NCBI RefSeq assembly: GCF_040802235.1
Contig: NC_133169.1
Coordinates: forward strand, 45,453,034-45,517,033
Direction of reading: 5' to 3'
Source: Manis javanica
Lineage: Eukaryota > Chordata > Mammalia > Pholidota > Manidae
DNA: 64,000 bases
The translations under genes and the position numbers were made by a program. Below the pieces are notes generated by a model. The model had not been told where the DNA came from. It worked only from the letters and a program-made list of their open reading frames with translations, and searched no databases. Positions 47,931 through 59,335 of this stretch are shown here, piece by piece (within the stretch, counting starts at the first letter, position 1; the number at the start of each line of letters is the position of its first letter).

Positions 47931-48430
47931 TATTTTTATCATTGAAATGTAGTTAATATGTAATATTAAACTGGTTTCAAGTATACACAACAGTGATTCA
48001 ACAGTGAAATGCATTATTAAATCCTCACCCCAACTAGTCCAGTTACTTCAAACACAGAAATATGTTACTTAACCATTGACTGTATTCTCCATGCTGTACT
48101 TCCATCCTTGTGACCAAACTTATATTATTGAGATTTTGTGCCTCTTTCACCCCCTCACCCACACACCACCACTCACCCCAATGCTTCCCCATGGTAACCA
48201 ACAGTGACTTCTCAGTGTCTAGGAGTCTATTGCTATCTTGTTAATTTTATTTTGTTTCTGGATTACATCTATATAAATAAGATTATATGGCAGCTTTCTT
48301 TCTTCGCCTGGCTTACTTATTTCACTTAACATAATACCATCTAATTCAACCAAGTTTATCACAAATGACAGAATTGCTTTCTTTCTTAAAACTGAATAAT
48401 ATTGCATTGTATATATGTACCACATCTTCT
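47931..48430 (-). mobile_element. L1 3' UTR fragment
   Basis: A separate L1 3' end, minus strand. The plus strand reads 'ttgaaatgtagttaatatgt', 'caccccaactagtccagtta' and 'cacatcttctttctgg' at the right edge, where another 3' end of the same kind begins. It is the repeat partner of the next element. Confidence 0.7.
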
Positions 48431-49910
48431 TTCTGGTTGTTGTTGAAATATTTTTATTGAAGCCCAGTTGATATACAATATGGTATTGCCTTTCAGTATA
48501 CAACACGGTTATTTAACAGTTATGCACAGTATTAAATCCTCACCCCAACTAGTGTAACTACTGTCAACATAGAAAGATGTTACAGAATTATTGACTATAT
48601 TATCTATGCTGCACTTTCATCCCTGTGGTAAATTTATATTATGAGTGAGATTATGTGCCTCTTTACTCCTTCACTGATATCTCCTACCCACCCTAACCCC
48701 TCCCCCATGGTAACCACCAGTCACTTCTCAGTGTCTGAGTCTACTACTCTTTTGTTCATTTTTTGTTTTGCTTTAAGATTCCATATATAAGTGAAATTTG
48801 GTATTTATCTTGCTTTTCATGGCTTTTTTCACTTAGAACAATACCCTCTAGGTCTATCCATATTGTTACAAATGGCAGGATTTCTTTTTTATGGCTGACC
48901 AGTGTTCAGTTGTGTATATGTACCACATCTTTTTACCCAGTCATCTATTTACGGGCACTTTGGTTGCTTCCATACCTTGTCTATTGTAAATAATGCAGTG
49001 ATAAAAAACTGGGTATACACACCTTTTCAAATCAGATTCACTGCTTGGCCAAGTAGACAGGGTGGGCACAATGTGGGCCACTGGGGTTGAGCCAGTGACC
49101 CAGATGAAGAGTTTAAAGATGGCTCCTGCATGCATCTGGTATTCTCCTTGTCATCCTACTTCAGCTGAGGAAGGGTCTCGAGAGCAGGGAAAATGTAGTT
49201 CGTCCTCTTCCTTTAGGTCAGCCACTTGGAGCCCTGTTGGTCTGCATGTGCCAGGTGGGGTAGGGATGCAGGGGATGCACCCATGAGGATGGTCGGCCAG
49301 TGGAGGACATGGAGCATTTTGGAGCTGGCTTCCGCAAGTGCAGACCAGTTGGGTCTAGAAAGTTCTGGGAAAATATTGTCTGTTGGCCCTTTCTCCTTCA
49401 GAGAGAGCTCTTTCCAACCCCTGCCCTCCTGGCAGACTTCCCACTCCTGGTAAATTTTGAAATACCACCTCTGTGCTGGTTGTCAGTGGGACCAACAGAG
49501 GGTGCCTGTCCTCCACAAGTGACAGGTGACTCAGCCCCCCAGAGTTCTCAGCTCTCCTGGGTGTCCAGCCCTGTTCATCACCAAACCCAGTGCAGAGTGG
49601 ATGCCAATTCCTGGAGTAGGTCTCCAGGGCCAAGGGTGCCAGAATCTGGAGCATTTACCCCTTAACTAGTCTGTTTCTGTCCCTCCCACTTATGAGCTGG
49701 ATAGGGGGAAGGGCTGACCCTCATGAACATGGCTCTCCCCCTTTCCCCTTTCTCCCCTCAACGTATTCCTCTCATCTTCAGCAGGTGTAGATGGCCTGTT
49801 CTGCACTCTTCATGTCATTTTTCAGGGTTAGTTGTATTGGCTATAGCTGTTTCAGCAGTGTGGACTTGGCAGGAGGTGTTTTCCTACTCAGCCTTCTTTT
49901 CAACGTCCCA
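48431..49910 (-). mobile_element. Composite L1: 3' end joined to a 5' UTR, interior missing
   Basis: From 48431 to about 49030 the minus strand is an L1 3' UTR plus ORF2 C-terminus ('gaagcccagttgatatacaa', 'cccaactagtgtaactactg', 'agtcatctatttacgggcac' on plus). From about 49035 to 49910 the sequence becomes GC-rich and reads as an L1 5' UTR on the same strand, ending 'tttcagggttagttgtattg...aggaggtgttttcctac', parallel to the 5' end of copy C. ORF1 and most of ORF2 (about 4-5 kb) are absent. Frames at 49226-49665 are fortuitous. Confidence 0.6.
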
Positions 49911-51116
49911 GTTACAAATATTCTTCTTGAAGTTATATAAAGATTCAGGCCACATTCAATGAAAAACTATGTTTTTTTAATGAGATTATTCTAACACTGA
50001 TTATCTTTAATCAAAATGGGTGTAAGTGGAGATATTTTTATGATGCAATGAAAACACAACACTCATTTGTATGGTATCACATTTTATTCATTGTTCATTG
50101 TCTTTGAGATCTTATCCTCCTGTAGTTTAACAGAAGACTGTTTCCATGAATATTTTGCAACCCTTACCAACACACAATTATAATTTCCTTTAATATCTTT
50201 CCACTACTCTGAAAGTTGATGTTACCAATTTTTCTCCATCCTCCATGATTTATCAACAGTTTGAACTAAAGCCTGAATGTTCATACCTTTTCTGGAACTC
50301 AGACTGCACTGTATCTTCCTTTGCCCTAGCATCTGAAAAAATACCTACACATTAAACCTGAACATTACTCAAATTGGTATAAACTCCAATTAATTCATTA
50401 CAATTACAAATCATTTATATGTGGAATTTGTTATTGGAGGTGCTCCTAGAAGGACCACTCAGAAAGTCTTTTAGATATTTCACAATTTCAATCAGTGATC
50501 TGCTATAAAAAACAATGAAAATTGTAACACAAGTATTTCCACCATTTGCACAAGCATTCAACCTATAAACAGGAAATATCAGATTGACATTACCATCCTT
50601 ACTCTATTATGTACAGACACAGAACTTTATGTCAAGAAGTCTGTCCTCTGGACTTGGTCTACAGTCTACTGCAAACAGTAATCATTGCATTTAGTTTTGT
50701 TTCGAGAGTGATGCCAGCCATTAAATGCCTGATCATTCGCACCAAACTGTAATTCCCTCCAGTACCAAATCTCAGAATAGTTTAGCTGGTCATTAGCATT
50801 CAAAAGTTAGTTGAATAAGATGGATTTATATTAGTCAGAAAAAAGAAGAATGTCTCTTCTTTCATTAAACGTGGGTCTAACAAATTCACTCTTTTTGACC
50901 AAAAGCTATCTAGCCTCCTGTTGAGCCCACTTCTTAACATGACCTATCAATACTTGATCAAAACACAGAGTTTCTAACACTTCAAGGACACAACAATTGG
51001 ATGATCCCAAACTCCCTTTTTGCCTATGCTTAAGAAAAAGTAAAACTGCTAAGAAGGAACTGGGTTCAAAGCCACAGGGAAGTCAGGTAAAGTGGAAGTG
51101 AAACCAAAGTCAAGAA
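49911..51116. other. No recognised gene
   Basis: Mixed DNA upstream of the provirus. Nothing coding recognised. Confidence 0.4.
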
Positions 51117-51654
51117 TGTTAAGAAAGCAAGCAAGTTTCTTATGCTCTAATGGAGCAGGCCTGACCTAATGTCAGACTGGCTCAGAATATTCAGAAAGAG
51201 TTCCTTTTTATTGGGTATTTAAGGGGTTTTTAGGAGGGGTAGTGTTATGCAAATAAGTGTTGATTGACAGGCTGGCAATGATGTAAGCTAATTGTTACTG
51301 CATATGCTCATTCCCACAATTCTCTCTGCCCACCAAGGTGGGTGTGGGTAAAACTGCAATGTTTCCAGATACTGTCGCCTGGCTTTAGTACATCTCCATA
51401 TCAACAGGTGTTTCCAAGGGATGGAGAGAAATAGTCCATCTCCATGCCAATGGGTAATTATATGGGCCAGAGAGGGCTTATCTGGACCAGAGAGGTTTGG
51501 GGGAGTATTCACTTGCTTCTGCTGCAGCAGGAGAGAGAGACACAGGATGACTCCTTATAAACACTAAATGGGTTTTAAACTCTATTTCTCCCTTTGTCTG
51601 ATTTTGGGTTCAAAGGCATTTATTTGCCCAGGAATTTTCCCTCCCAGAGTTACA
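51117..51654 (+). mobile_element. 5' LTR of the provirus
   Basis: 538 bases from TGTTAAG to GAGTTACA. The 3' end is supported by the related LTR fragment at 13860-14137, which also ends in GAGTTACA. Where that copy has AATAAA, this one has TATAAA (51556-51561), so the polyadenylation signal is mutated. The sequence after the LTR does not give a clear tRNA primer match. No 3' LTR is present in the window. Confidence 0.65.
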
Positions 51655-53335
51655 TCTGACAGTAGTCGGCGGGGTCTCTGAGCCCAAAATATGTCTTCAT
51701 GGGTGTGATGTTTGGGCGGGGTGCCTCTAGAGAAGGTGGGGAGATGCCCAGTACCCCCCTGTGGATGGTGTGGAGGCCCCAGTGGCTGCAGCAGCAGAGG
51801 GTTAAGCTTCCCCCAGGAGCCCCTTATTTGTGGGGCCTCCAGTTTGGAAGCCCCTAGTTGGGAATTGGTCTAGGGTAAAGCGCCTCCTGGAGGGTGAGGT
51901 CTTCTGCAGAACTGGGGAAGGGTGGAGACACCAGAAGCTGCAGAATTAGCCCTCCATGAGACGGATGACTGCTTAGAGGCCCTGAGTAGCCATGTAGCAG
52001 CAGGTTTTATAGGGGCTCTTATCTCTGAGATAGTGGAAAAGGTTATCAAAGAGAAAGAGAGGGTTATTGAGGAGAGCGACACACTTTGACATCACTTGGA
52101 GGATCTGGGCGATGACCTAGGGGATGCCTTAAGGAAGAGAGACAGTTACTGAGAAAATGGATAGCACTCCTGGAAGATTCTTTAGCAGCAACTAGGTGGG
52201 AGGCAGCAGGAGAAGACGCATTGCAGGAGGCTGTGAGGAGGGGGAGGAAAGAGCAGTGCCTTCATCCCCTGAGATGGTGTAAGGCAGAGCTGGGGAGAAA
52301 GTGAGGAGGTGGGGAGGTGGGGCCAAGGGCCATCTGTGACAGAGGCTACTGCCCTAGGCACCAGCCTCTTTGTTATTAAAGGCCCCCAGAGCTTTAATTG
52401 AAGAAATAAAACAAAACAACCATGGGCTCCTCATGGGGAGGAGCCACCCCCTCCCCAGATTGTGGAGCACTCTATGCTCCATCCCTATACCCAGGAGGAA
52501 CTGGTGGACATAGCATCCAGTTTTGGCAGAAGCCATCAGAACTTCTGCCTATGTGGCTTTTAAATCTCCAGGATATGGGGGTGGAAAACATTGTTATGTC
52601 AGGTCCTGAAGTGAGTAAACTGGCTTCCTTGATGACTCACCCTTCCCTCCGGCAGTGGTTGCAAAGTGCCCATAATGCCTCAAGGAATCGGGTGCTCATG
52701 GAATGTCTGACAGCTGCCATCAGGGCAATTTGACCTAATAACAGTGATTTACCATACTTATCCACTAGCTGGAAAACATATGTACAGCTACAGCAGGTGT
52801 TATGGGAGCTGGGCATGAGAAATATTATCTTTAATATGGACCCCCAGGGATGCAATGAGGAGTTGTTCACTGTAAGAATGAGAAATCTGGTGCTCCAGAC
52901 AGCCTCCCATCTCTTCTTGGGCCCCTAGTGACTACTCTTGCCCCCCACATAGGGCAACCCATAAGTGGGGCTATTCAAACTTTAGCAGATCTGGGAGAAG
53001 TTGAAACAATAAGGGCACAGAGGGAAGTAGGGGCCACGACTGAAAAGAGAAGTGCAAAAGGCCCCGTGAAGGTCTAGGGGACCCAGATGTGGGTTGATTT
53101 GATAAAGGCCAGGGTAGTTAAAGAAAACTCAATGTACAGCCCAATAGAATATTGTAGAACTGTGGCACGAATTAAAGCCACAGCAGCAGTTCCAGCCACT
53201 GAGGTCCAGGACATGGAAACCAGAGTCAAGGCCTCATGCCCAGCCTGTGTCCCTGCAAAACGTTCTGGGGTACAACACTCAGGCTCTGCTTGGGCCCTCA
53301 CCCCCAGAAGAGTATGGTTGGGCATTGTGGTTTGA
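51655..53335 (+). pseudogene. ERV leader and gag remnant
   Basis: GC-rich sequence with short open pieces. The best is 52422-52733 (103 codons, capsid-like: P-M-W-L-L-N-L-Q-D-M-G followed by a Gly-Pro-Glu-Val and a Leu/Trp-rich helix). A second open piece at 53087-53335 has no Cys-His nucleocapsid box that I can see. Frameshifts separate the pieces. Assignment to gag rests mostly on position between LTR and protease. Confidence 0.55.
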
Positions 53336-53420
53336 CTGAGCAGGGGTTCAAGGTCCTCACCTTGGGGGATGTAGTGGGGACTGGAAGCCACATATAGAAT
53401 TAGCAATTCATTGGTCCCCT

Positions 53421-53855
53421 GTGAATGTACAACATGTCCTGGCGCTGGCGGACACAGGAGCTGAGTGTTCTCTGATTTATGGCAATCCTGAGCATTTTCC
53501 TGGGACCCCCAGTGTGATAGATGGCGATGGGGATAAAGCAAGTAGAGTGAAGAAAGCACAAATCTCATTGGTAATAGGGTGTTTACCCCCAAAGGAGTAT
53601 ACTGTGTACATTTCTCCCATCCCTGAATATATTTTGGGTGTAGATACCCTGCAGGGCCTGTGGTTACAGACCACTGCAGGTGAGTTCAAACTGAGGGTAC
53701 ATGTGGTGAAGGCCGTTCTGAGGGGACCTGCTAAGCACCCACCTGCAGCTCTGCTTGTACCTCAGTGGGTGACAAGTACTAAGCACTATAAATTGCCTGG
53801 AGAGCAGAAGGAAATGGCAAATCTCTGCAGAAGTTGGAGAAGGTGGGCATCATAA
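53421..53855 (+). pseudogene. ERV protease remnant
   Basis: An aspartic protease of the retroviral type, which would cleave the polyprotein. The open stretch has the active-site motif L-A-D-T-G-A at codons 9-14 (Asp codon at 53451-53453). About 60 residues later comes I-L-G-V-D-T-L, the counterpart of the conserved I-I-G-R/L-D helix near the C-terminus. The frame then runs on toward RT and stops at 53855. Apparently intact over the catalytic core, but isolated by upstream and downstream breaks. Confidence 0.8.
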
Positions 53856-54660
53856 AGCCCACCTATAGTCCTTTTAATTCCCCAGTGGGGCCAGTGAAAA
53901 AGCAGATGGTGTATGACTGAGGACTACAGAGAATTTAATAAAGTGACACCCCCTTCTCATGCTGCTGTCCCCTCTATAGCAGCCATTCTGGACATAGTCA
54001 TGACCTAGGCATTATGTTGTGGACCCTGCTGATGCTTTCTTCTCTACTGATATAGCACAGGAAAGTCAGGAACAGTTTGTCTTCACATGGGAAGGCTGTC
54101 AGGGGACATTCACTGTCCTTCCACAGGGATACCTCCACAGTCCCACCATCTGTCATGGACCTGTAGCCCAGGACTTGGCCACATGGAAGAAACCACAAAT
54201 GGTGCGGCTATGTCACTACATTGATGATGTCATGCTCATGTCTGATTTTCTTGCAAACTTATGAAGGGCAGATCCTAGACTGCTGCAACATCTACAGGAG
54301 AAAGGATGGGCTGTGAACAGCACCAAGCTTCAGGGACATGATTTGTCTATAAAATTCTTGGGGGTTGTCTGGTTGGATAAAACTTAAGTTATTCCTGAAG
54401 CAGTCATAGACAAGGTCCAGGCTTTCCCTACTCCTACCACTGTGGCAGTCTACAAGAGTTTTTGGGTTTTTTAGGCAACTAGAGAGTGTTATCCCACACT
54501 TGGCACAAATTCTGAAGCCCTTATACCAGTTGGTCCAAAAGGCCATCAGGTGGGACTGGGATGAGACATATGCAGCTGCTGTTACTGCTGCCAGGCAAGC
54601 AGTCAAGGCTGTGCAGGCCTTGAGTGCAATGGACTCATCAAGGCCCTGTGAGCTAGATGT
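53856..54660 (+). pseudogene. ERV reverse transcriptase remnant
   Basis: RT blocks in order: D-Y-R-E-F-N-K-V (about 53920), the block [12 protein letters not shown] at 54016-54051, L-P-Q-G-Y at 54118-54132, and the catalytic Y-I-D-D-V at 54217-54231, all polymerase landmarks. Stops and frame changes lie near 53920, 54005 and 54262-54264 (TGA after the active-site block) and again near 54385. The thumb/connection part continues at 54500 onward. Catalytic aspartates are kept but no continuous protein exists. Confidence 0.82.
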
Positions 54661-55345
54661 TCATGTAACTGAAGATGACTATGGATGGGGTCTTTGGAAG
54701 CAGCTTGAATGGACCTGCCAACCTATTGCATTCTGGTCACAACTATGGAAAGGAGCAGAGGTCTGGTACACCTTGATAGAGAAGCAACTGGTTTCTGTGT
54801 CCCATGCCTTGCTGGCTACCGAGTCCATCACCGGAACAGCTCCAACCAAGGTAATAACCACCTATCCCATTGTGGGGTGGGTGTGAAAATGGACCCAAAG
54901 GCCATGGAGTGACATAGCATAGATGCCTACACTGTCCAAATAGGGTGCATATTTACAGCAACATAGTGCCCTCCCTACTAGCCCCTTAAGTGGAGAACTC
55001 CAACGCTTATTGGGGTCAGTGGCCTATACCAGTGGAAAGCAGGAAGAACTTGCTTTTGAGCCACTGGGAGGCAAAAGTCATTATCAGGAGGGAAAAGTCC
55101 CTAGACATGAAGATGCTTGGTATACAGATGGGTCCAGTCATGGGCAGCCCCTGAAATGGAGGGCTATGGCTTTCCATTCTAAGACTGAGACAATATGGAT
55201 GGAGGATGGGGAGGGGAGGAGCAGCCAATGGGCTGAGTTGCGGGCAGTTGTCACCCAGGAGCCCTCCCCTATAGTTGTCTGCATGATACAAATGCATGCT
55301 TTTAACAATGTTATCAAATGCCACAATAGTAATATCAGGCTGTAA
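54661..55345 (+). pseudogene. ERV RNase H remnant, truncated
   Basis: After the connection region (F-W-S-Q-L-W-K-G-A-E at about 54730-54760), the RNase H fold begins with Y-T-D-G-S-S at 55121-55138 (first catalytic Asp). The Glu helix follows as Q-W-A-E-L-R-A-V near 55225-55250. Breaks lie at about 54886-54945. The domain and the provirus end near 55345, so the last catalytic residues and integrase are missing. Confidence 0.78.
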
Positions 55346-56534
55346 GGGAGATTAACTTCCAATGTAATAAATGAAACAGGATGATAACTGTCCTTTGTTC
55401 TGTTTATACTGATTCAAAAATTCTTATTTTAAAGTAATTTTTATGTACTATGTGTTTAGAAAATGCAAAACAGTTTGCATGCAGATGAGACTAAGGAGAA
55501 TATTATAATTATAGCCAACAATAACATAAGTTAAATTGTGATATATCCCAAAATATCATCATGTTCTACACATTTCCTACAAAATTGACTAGTTTGGAAT
55601 ATTCTGTGGGGCTGGCTTCCCTTCCTTCAAGCACGTGTAAAGACATTTTCACTAATGGAAACTTCGGCGATTTGCTTATTATCTGCCCTTTTTGGAATTT
55701 CTGGTCTATCTGGAATATTTTCTTTAAAAAAAAAAGAATCTTAACGCAATAACCATTTCAACTAAGATTTAAGTGACATTCACAATTATCAGGCAGATTA
55801 AAGAAGGCTAAATAATCAGCTACCAAAAAGAACACTAGTCTTTTTCCTTAAAAATGATTATTTGAATTATGTTTCAACTCTATTTAGCATTCAACAGAAA
55901 CTTTAAATTAATATTGATAAGATATTATTGGTTATAGAACAAACATAAAGGGACCTGCTGTTTGTGTTCTCACCTGCGTCACCTCTGTGTTCCAGGTGGG
56001 TCCCCTTCGCCTGCCCTCCGGAGCTGACGGCAGAGTCACCCCGGGCTCCCGGCTCTCCCCGGAGGCCCCCATAAGGGTCGCGCGGCCAGGCCTGACTGCT
56101 CACAGAGAGGAACTTGGAAAGCACGTGTGTTTTCAGAGGTTCTAAAGAACCAGTGAAAAAGTGGTTTCCTGAGGAAAATGTGGCTAATTGAGAAGATTTT
56201 AGAAATGGACAAATACACTTGGGGAGGCGAAATAACCATTTAGGCCCCTCACAATGTTTGGCTGGTCAGAGCATCTTCAGAAGTGGTATGAATTGTAATG
56301 CCAAAAATTTTAATTAGGACTTAGACATCTCTCTGAAATAACCATTGCAGAAGAGAGAAAAGTAAACTGAACTGAAAATTATCAACACGACCGAGACAGA
56401 TTTCCTAGGCATAGCGACCCAAGCCCTTAGTGGGTAAAGCGCTGAGCAGAACCTTACAGTCCAGAGCAGCAGGGCTGGGAGGGAAGCGGCACCAACTGAT
56501 GAGCAGGATGAGGACGAAGATGACTGAACAGACC
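55346..56534. other. No recognised gene; contains a short CpG-rich island
   Basis: AT-rich DNA except for about 55973-56103, which is strongly GC-rich with roughly ten CpG sites in 130 bases, unusual in this window. The flanks on both sides are AT-rich. A second stretch at 56400-56520 is mildly GC-rich. No protein family recognised in either. Confidence 0.45.
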
Positions 56535-57010
56535 GACCTTATGATTTTAATCTGGATATCATGTCATCTGCAAAGAGTGACAATTCTACTTCTTCCTTAC
56601 CAACTTGCAGGCCTTTTATTTCCTTTTGTTGGCTGGAGGCCATGAGTAAGATGTCCAGTACCATGTGGAATAAAAGTGGTAAGAGTGGGCATCCTTGTCT
56701 TTTTCTTGATCTCAGAGGAAAAGATTTCAGCTTTGAGATAAAGATGTCAGTGTGTTGAAATATGTTTTCTCTATTCTCACTGTGTTGAAAGGTTTTAGTG
56801 TGAGTGGATGTTGAATTTTTGTCAAATGCTTTTACAGCGTCTATGCAGGTGACCATATGGTTTTTACCTTTCACTAATGTGCTGTATCTCATTGACTCAT
56901 TTATAAATATTGTACCATCCTTGCATCTCTGGAATAAATTGCACTTGATCATGATGATGATCCTTTTTATGTATTTTTGAATATAGACCATATTTAAAAG
57001 AAGACAAAAA
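56535..57010 (-). mobile_element. Old L1 ORF2 RT-core fragment
   Basis: Minus-strand translation shows R-Q-G-C-P-L-L-P-L-L-F followed by [14 protein letters not shown], i.e. the RT palm with F-A-D-D-M (near 56560-56575), and upstream the M-V-T-C-I-D-A-V-K-A-F-D-K counterpart of the first catalytic block. Both ends are truncated. It is more diverged than copies A-C and F. Confidence 0.85.
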
Positions 57011-57420
57011 ATCTTCCATAGTATATTAGTATCTGGGCCAAATTTCATGTGCAATTTTTAATAATATTCAATAAGTGTTACTGAGAACTTATTTGAGGGA
57101 ATTGTACATCTGAAAATTATTCCTAAGGTTTCATTAAATTTATTAATAATTTAATATTACTATAAAACCTCACAAGGTGAATGTTATCATGGATTGTCAG
57201 TAAGATGACCACGTGTAGAAAATGAGATAAGAGAAGTATTCTTAACATTCTACCACAGAATGTCTGCAGAAGTAGCAGTGAGTGAGGCTGATTCAAGGAC
57301 CTATGTATGGCAGGCCTTTCCTACATAAAGAAACTGACTGTACAAAATATAAGAAACATGTTCTGGGAAAATATTCAGGGGACTTTATTAATTTATACTT
57401 CATATATTTTATGGCTCCAT
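57011..57420. other. 5' flank of the OR14-like pseudogene
   Basis: AT-rich DNA, probably former intron of the OR gene. Nothing else recognised. Confidence 0.4.
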
Positions 57421-57434
57421 CCCTTTTTTTACAG
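57421..57434 (+). promoter_or_regulatory. Probable 3' splice site before the OR14-like pseudogene
   Basis: CCCTTTTTTTACAG: a clean pyrimidine tract and CAG, 20 bases before the ancestral start codon position. OR coding exons usually begin shortly upstream of the ATG, so this fits the old exon boundary. Confidence 0.55.
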
Positions 57435-57453
57435 GTTCCTGCATTTCAAGGAA

Positions 57454-58350
57454 ACAGCCAATTCCACCATGGTGACAAAGTCTCTCCTCACAGGCTTTGC
57501 TCATGAGTGGAGTCTGAGGCTCCTGCTCCCGTGTTATTCCCAGTGATGGACTTGCTACTCTATTAGGGGAAGTCCTCCTCATCTCTGCCACCACACTAGA
57601 GCAGAGCCTTCACATGCCCATGGACTTTTTTCTCAGGAACCTGTCCATCTTAGACATGTGCTACATTTCTGTCACTGTCCCTGATGCCTGTGTCAACTCC
57701 CTCACTGACAACAGGGCCATTTCAGCAGCTGGCTGTGCAGCTCCGATCTTCCTTGTGGTTTGGCTACTGTTACAGAGCATCTGTTCCTCACCATCATGGC
57801 ACGTGACCACTATGTGGCCATCTGCCAGCCCCTAAACTATGCTGTCACCATGAACCAAAGATTCTGTGTCCACATGACACTGGCCTCTGATCTTTGGTCT
57901 TGTCTATGCCACTGTGCACACAGGTAACACATTCTGACTGCCATTTCATCAGTTCAGTGTGGTCCATCAGTTCTTCTCTGATGTCCCCTCCATGCTGAGA
58001 CTCTCCTGCTCGGACACATTTAGCAATTTTCCCTTAATACTTTTCCTATAGTGGTATATGACATTGGCTGCTTAGCCTTCATTAAAATGTCCTGTATTCA
58101 TATATTTTCTACTGTGCTCAAATTCCCAGCTGGAGAATGAGGTAAAGCCTTTTCCACCTGTGTCCCTCATATGCTGGTGGTGTCTTTCCTCCTCAGTTCT
58201 GGCATGTATGTGTACTTAAGGCATTCTGTAACCTCTGGAACATCTCAGGACACGGTTCTTTCACTGTTTTATACCATAATTCTGACATTCTTGAATCCTA
58301 TCATCTACAGTCTTAGAAACAGATAAAGGAAGCTGTGAGGAAAATAATGT
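57454..58350 (+). pseudogene. Olfactory receptor pseudogene, OR14-like
   Basis: A class II receptor remnant. The ancestral start is ACA at 57454-57456, directly followed by A-N-S-T (glycosylation site) and M-V-T-K; the ATG at 57469-57471 is internal. Recognisable pieces follow: P-M-D-F-F-L-R-N-L-S-I-L-D-M-C-Y-I-S-V-T-V-P (TM2, from 57617), C-A-A near the TM3 Cys, D-H-Y-V-A-I-C for D-R-Y at 57805-57825, F-S-D-V-P-S-M-L-R-L-S-C-S-D (ECL2, about 57974), K-A-F-S-T-C-V-P-H-M (TM6, about 58147) and F-L-N-P-I-I-Y-S-L-R-N (TM7, about 58289). The frame changes at least three times (before 57614, between 57760 and 57805, and before 57974), with stops at 57544-57546 and near 58137 and 58323. The pattern M-C-Y-I-S-V-T-V-P is typical of family 14. 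Non-functional. Confidence 0.85.
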
Positions 58351-59335
58351 TTAAAAAGCATTATTATAAAAATACAAAATATGAATCACTAAAGATTATA
58401 TGCTCTTATGATTCAACAAATATTAAGTAATATAAAAATGCTCCAACAGACACATTATAAATTAATATGGAGATGATCTACATGCCCCGTGTGCTGAGAA
58501 ACAGCCATTTCGAGTGGCTGCCAAGGCGTTTTACAATATGACAACTGTGCTCACACCCAGAGTCCACACACTGTGAAAGACGCAGACTTAGGATTCCTCT
58601 CACAAGTTCCCAATTTATTTTTCTTGGGAAACCTTTTAAAATCATCAGAATTGAGTCTATGGAAAATTAGTGACTGATGCCCAGTGATTTTATGAGTGGT
58701 CAGTGCCAGCTGTCCTTCTCTCTATCTTTTGCTTGCTCCAGACCTGGGGTGGAGGACTGCCTGATCCCAGCACACTGGTGCCCATTGGGGACCTGTCACT
58801 AATAAAGCTGATAACTTTATTTCATTCTTGTGAGTGTAGTGAAATTGTGCCTTCAGTCAAAATGGCCAGAGATTTTTCACTTTCTCAAAGTGAGAACTCA
58901 GATGCCAAAGGACCTCCTTCCAAACACCTGTGGTGGCCAGTGCCCCTCATTCAGCAGATCCTAACCTGCACGCTTCTAACACACTAGCTCCAGGGTTTTC
59001 AACACACCACAGCACCTGACTATAGCTAATAAAGAGGAAAAATTATATATATTATACCAAAATAAGTTAATATGGTATCTAATTAAAGCTAATTAAATTA
59101 ATATGGTATCTAATTACATAAAACATAAGGTAACTGGAATTTGTTAAATATCTATAATCAAAATTAGTATGGTAATAAAGGAAAAACATATTTACAAAAT
59201 TAGAAATAGAAAAATTGTACTTTTAGCCTTCTTTTCTGTTTGATACTGTAATTTCTCATTGAGGGAGATAATCTTTATCGTCAATTTAGCGAATCCATGA
59301 AGAATCATCTATTTTCAGGAAATAAAACTATGATC
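58351..59335. other. No recognised gene
   Basis: AT-rich DNA with a more balanced patch at about 58680-58990 (open frame of 94 codons without motif). 'taattaaattaatatggtat' type phrases repeat in tandem near 59070-59115. It ends at the 5' terminus of L1 copy F. Confidence 0.4.

Larger units (their letters stand above)
51117..55345 (+). mobile_element. 3'-truncated endogenous retrovirus (LTR-gag-pro-RT-RNase H)
   Basis: A decayed provirus in normal gene order: LTR, GC-rich leader and gag remnant (51655-53335), protease (53421-53855), RT (53856-54660) and RNase H (54661-55345). Integrase, env and 3' LTR are missing; sequence similarity stops near 55345. The pol wording (Y-L-H-S-P-T after L-P-Q-G, and Y-I-D-D) resembles ERV-L-type class III elements, an inference from memory of the family style. 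Many stops and frameshifts; no complete gene. Confidence 0.8.

Noticed and set aside
51556-51561. TATAAA as a promoter TATA box in the provirus LTR
   Set aside because: In the related LTR fragment the aligned position is AATAAA, followed by the same downstream sequence, so it is better read as a mutated polyadenylation signal.
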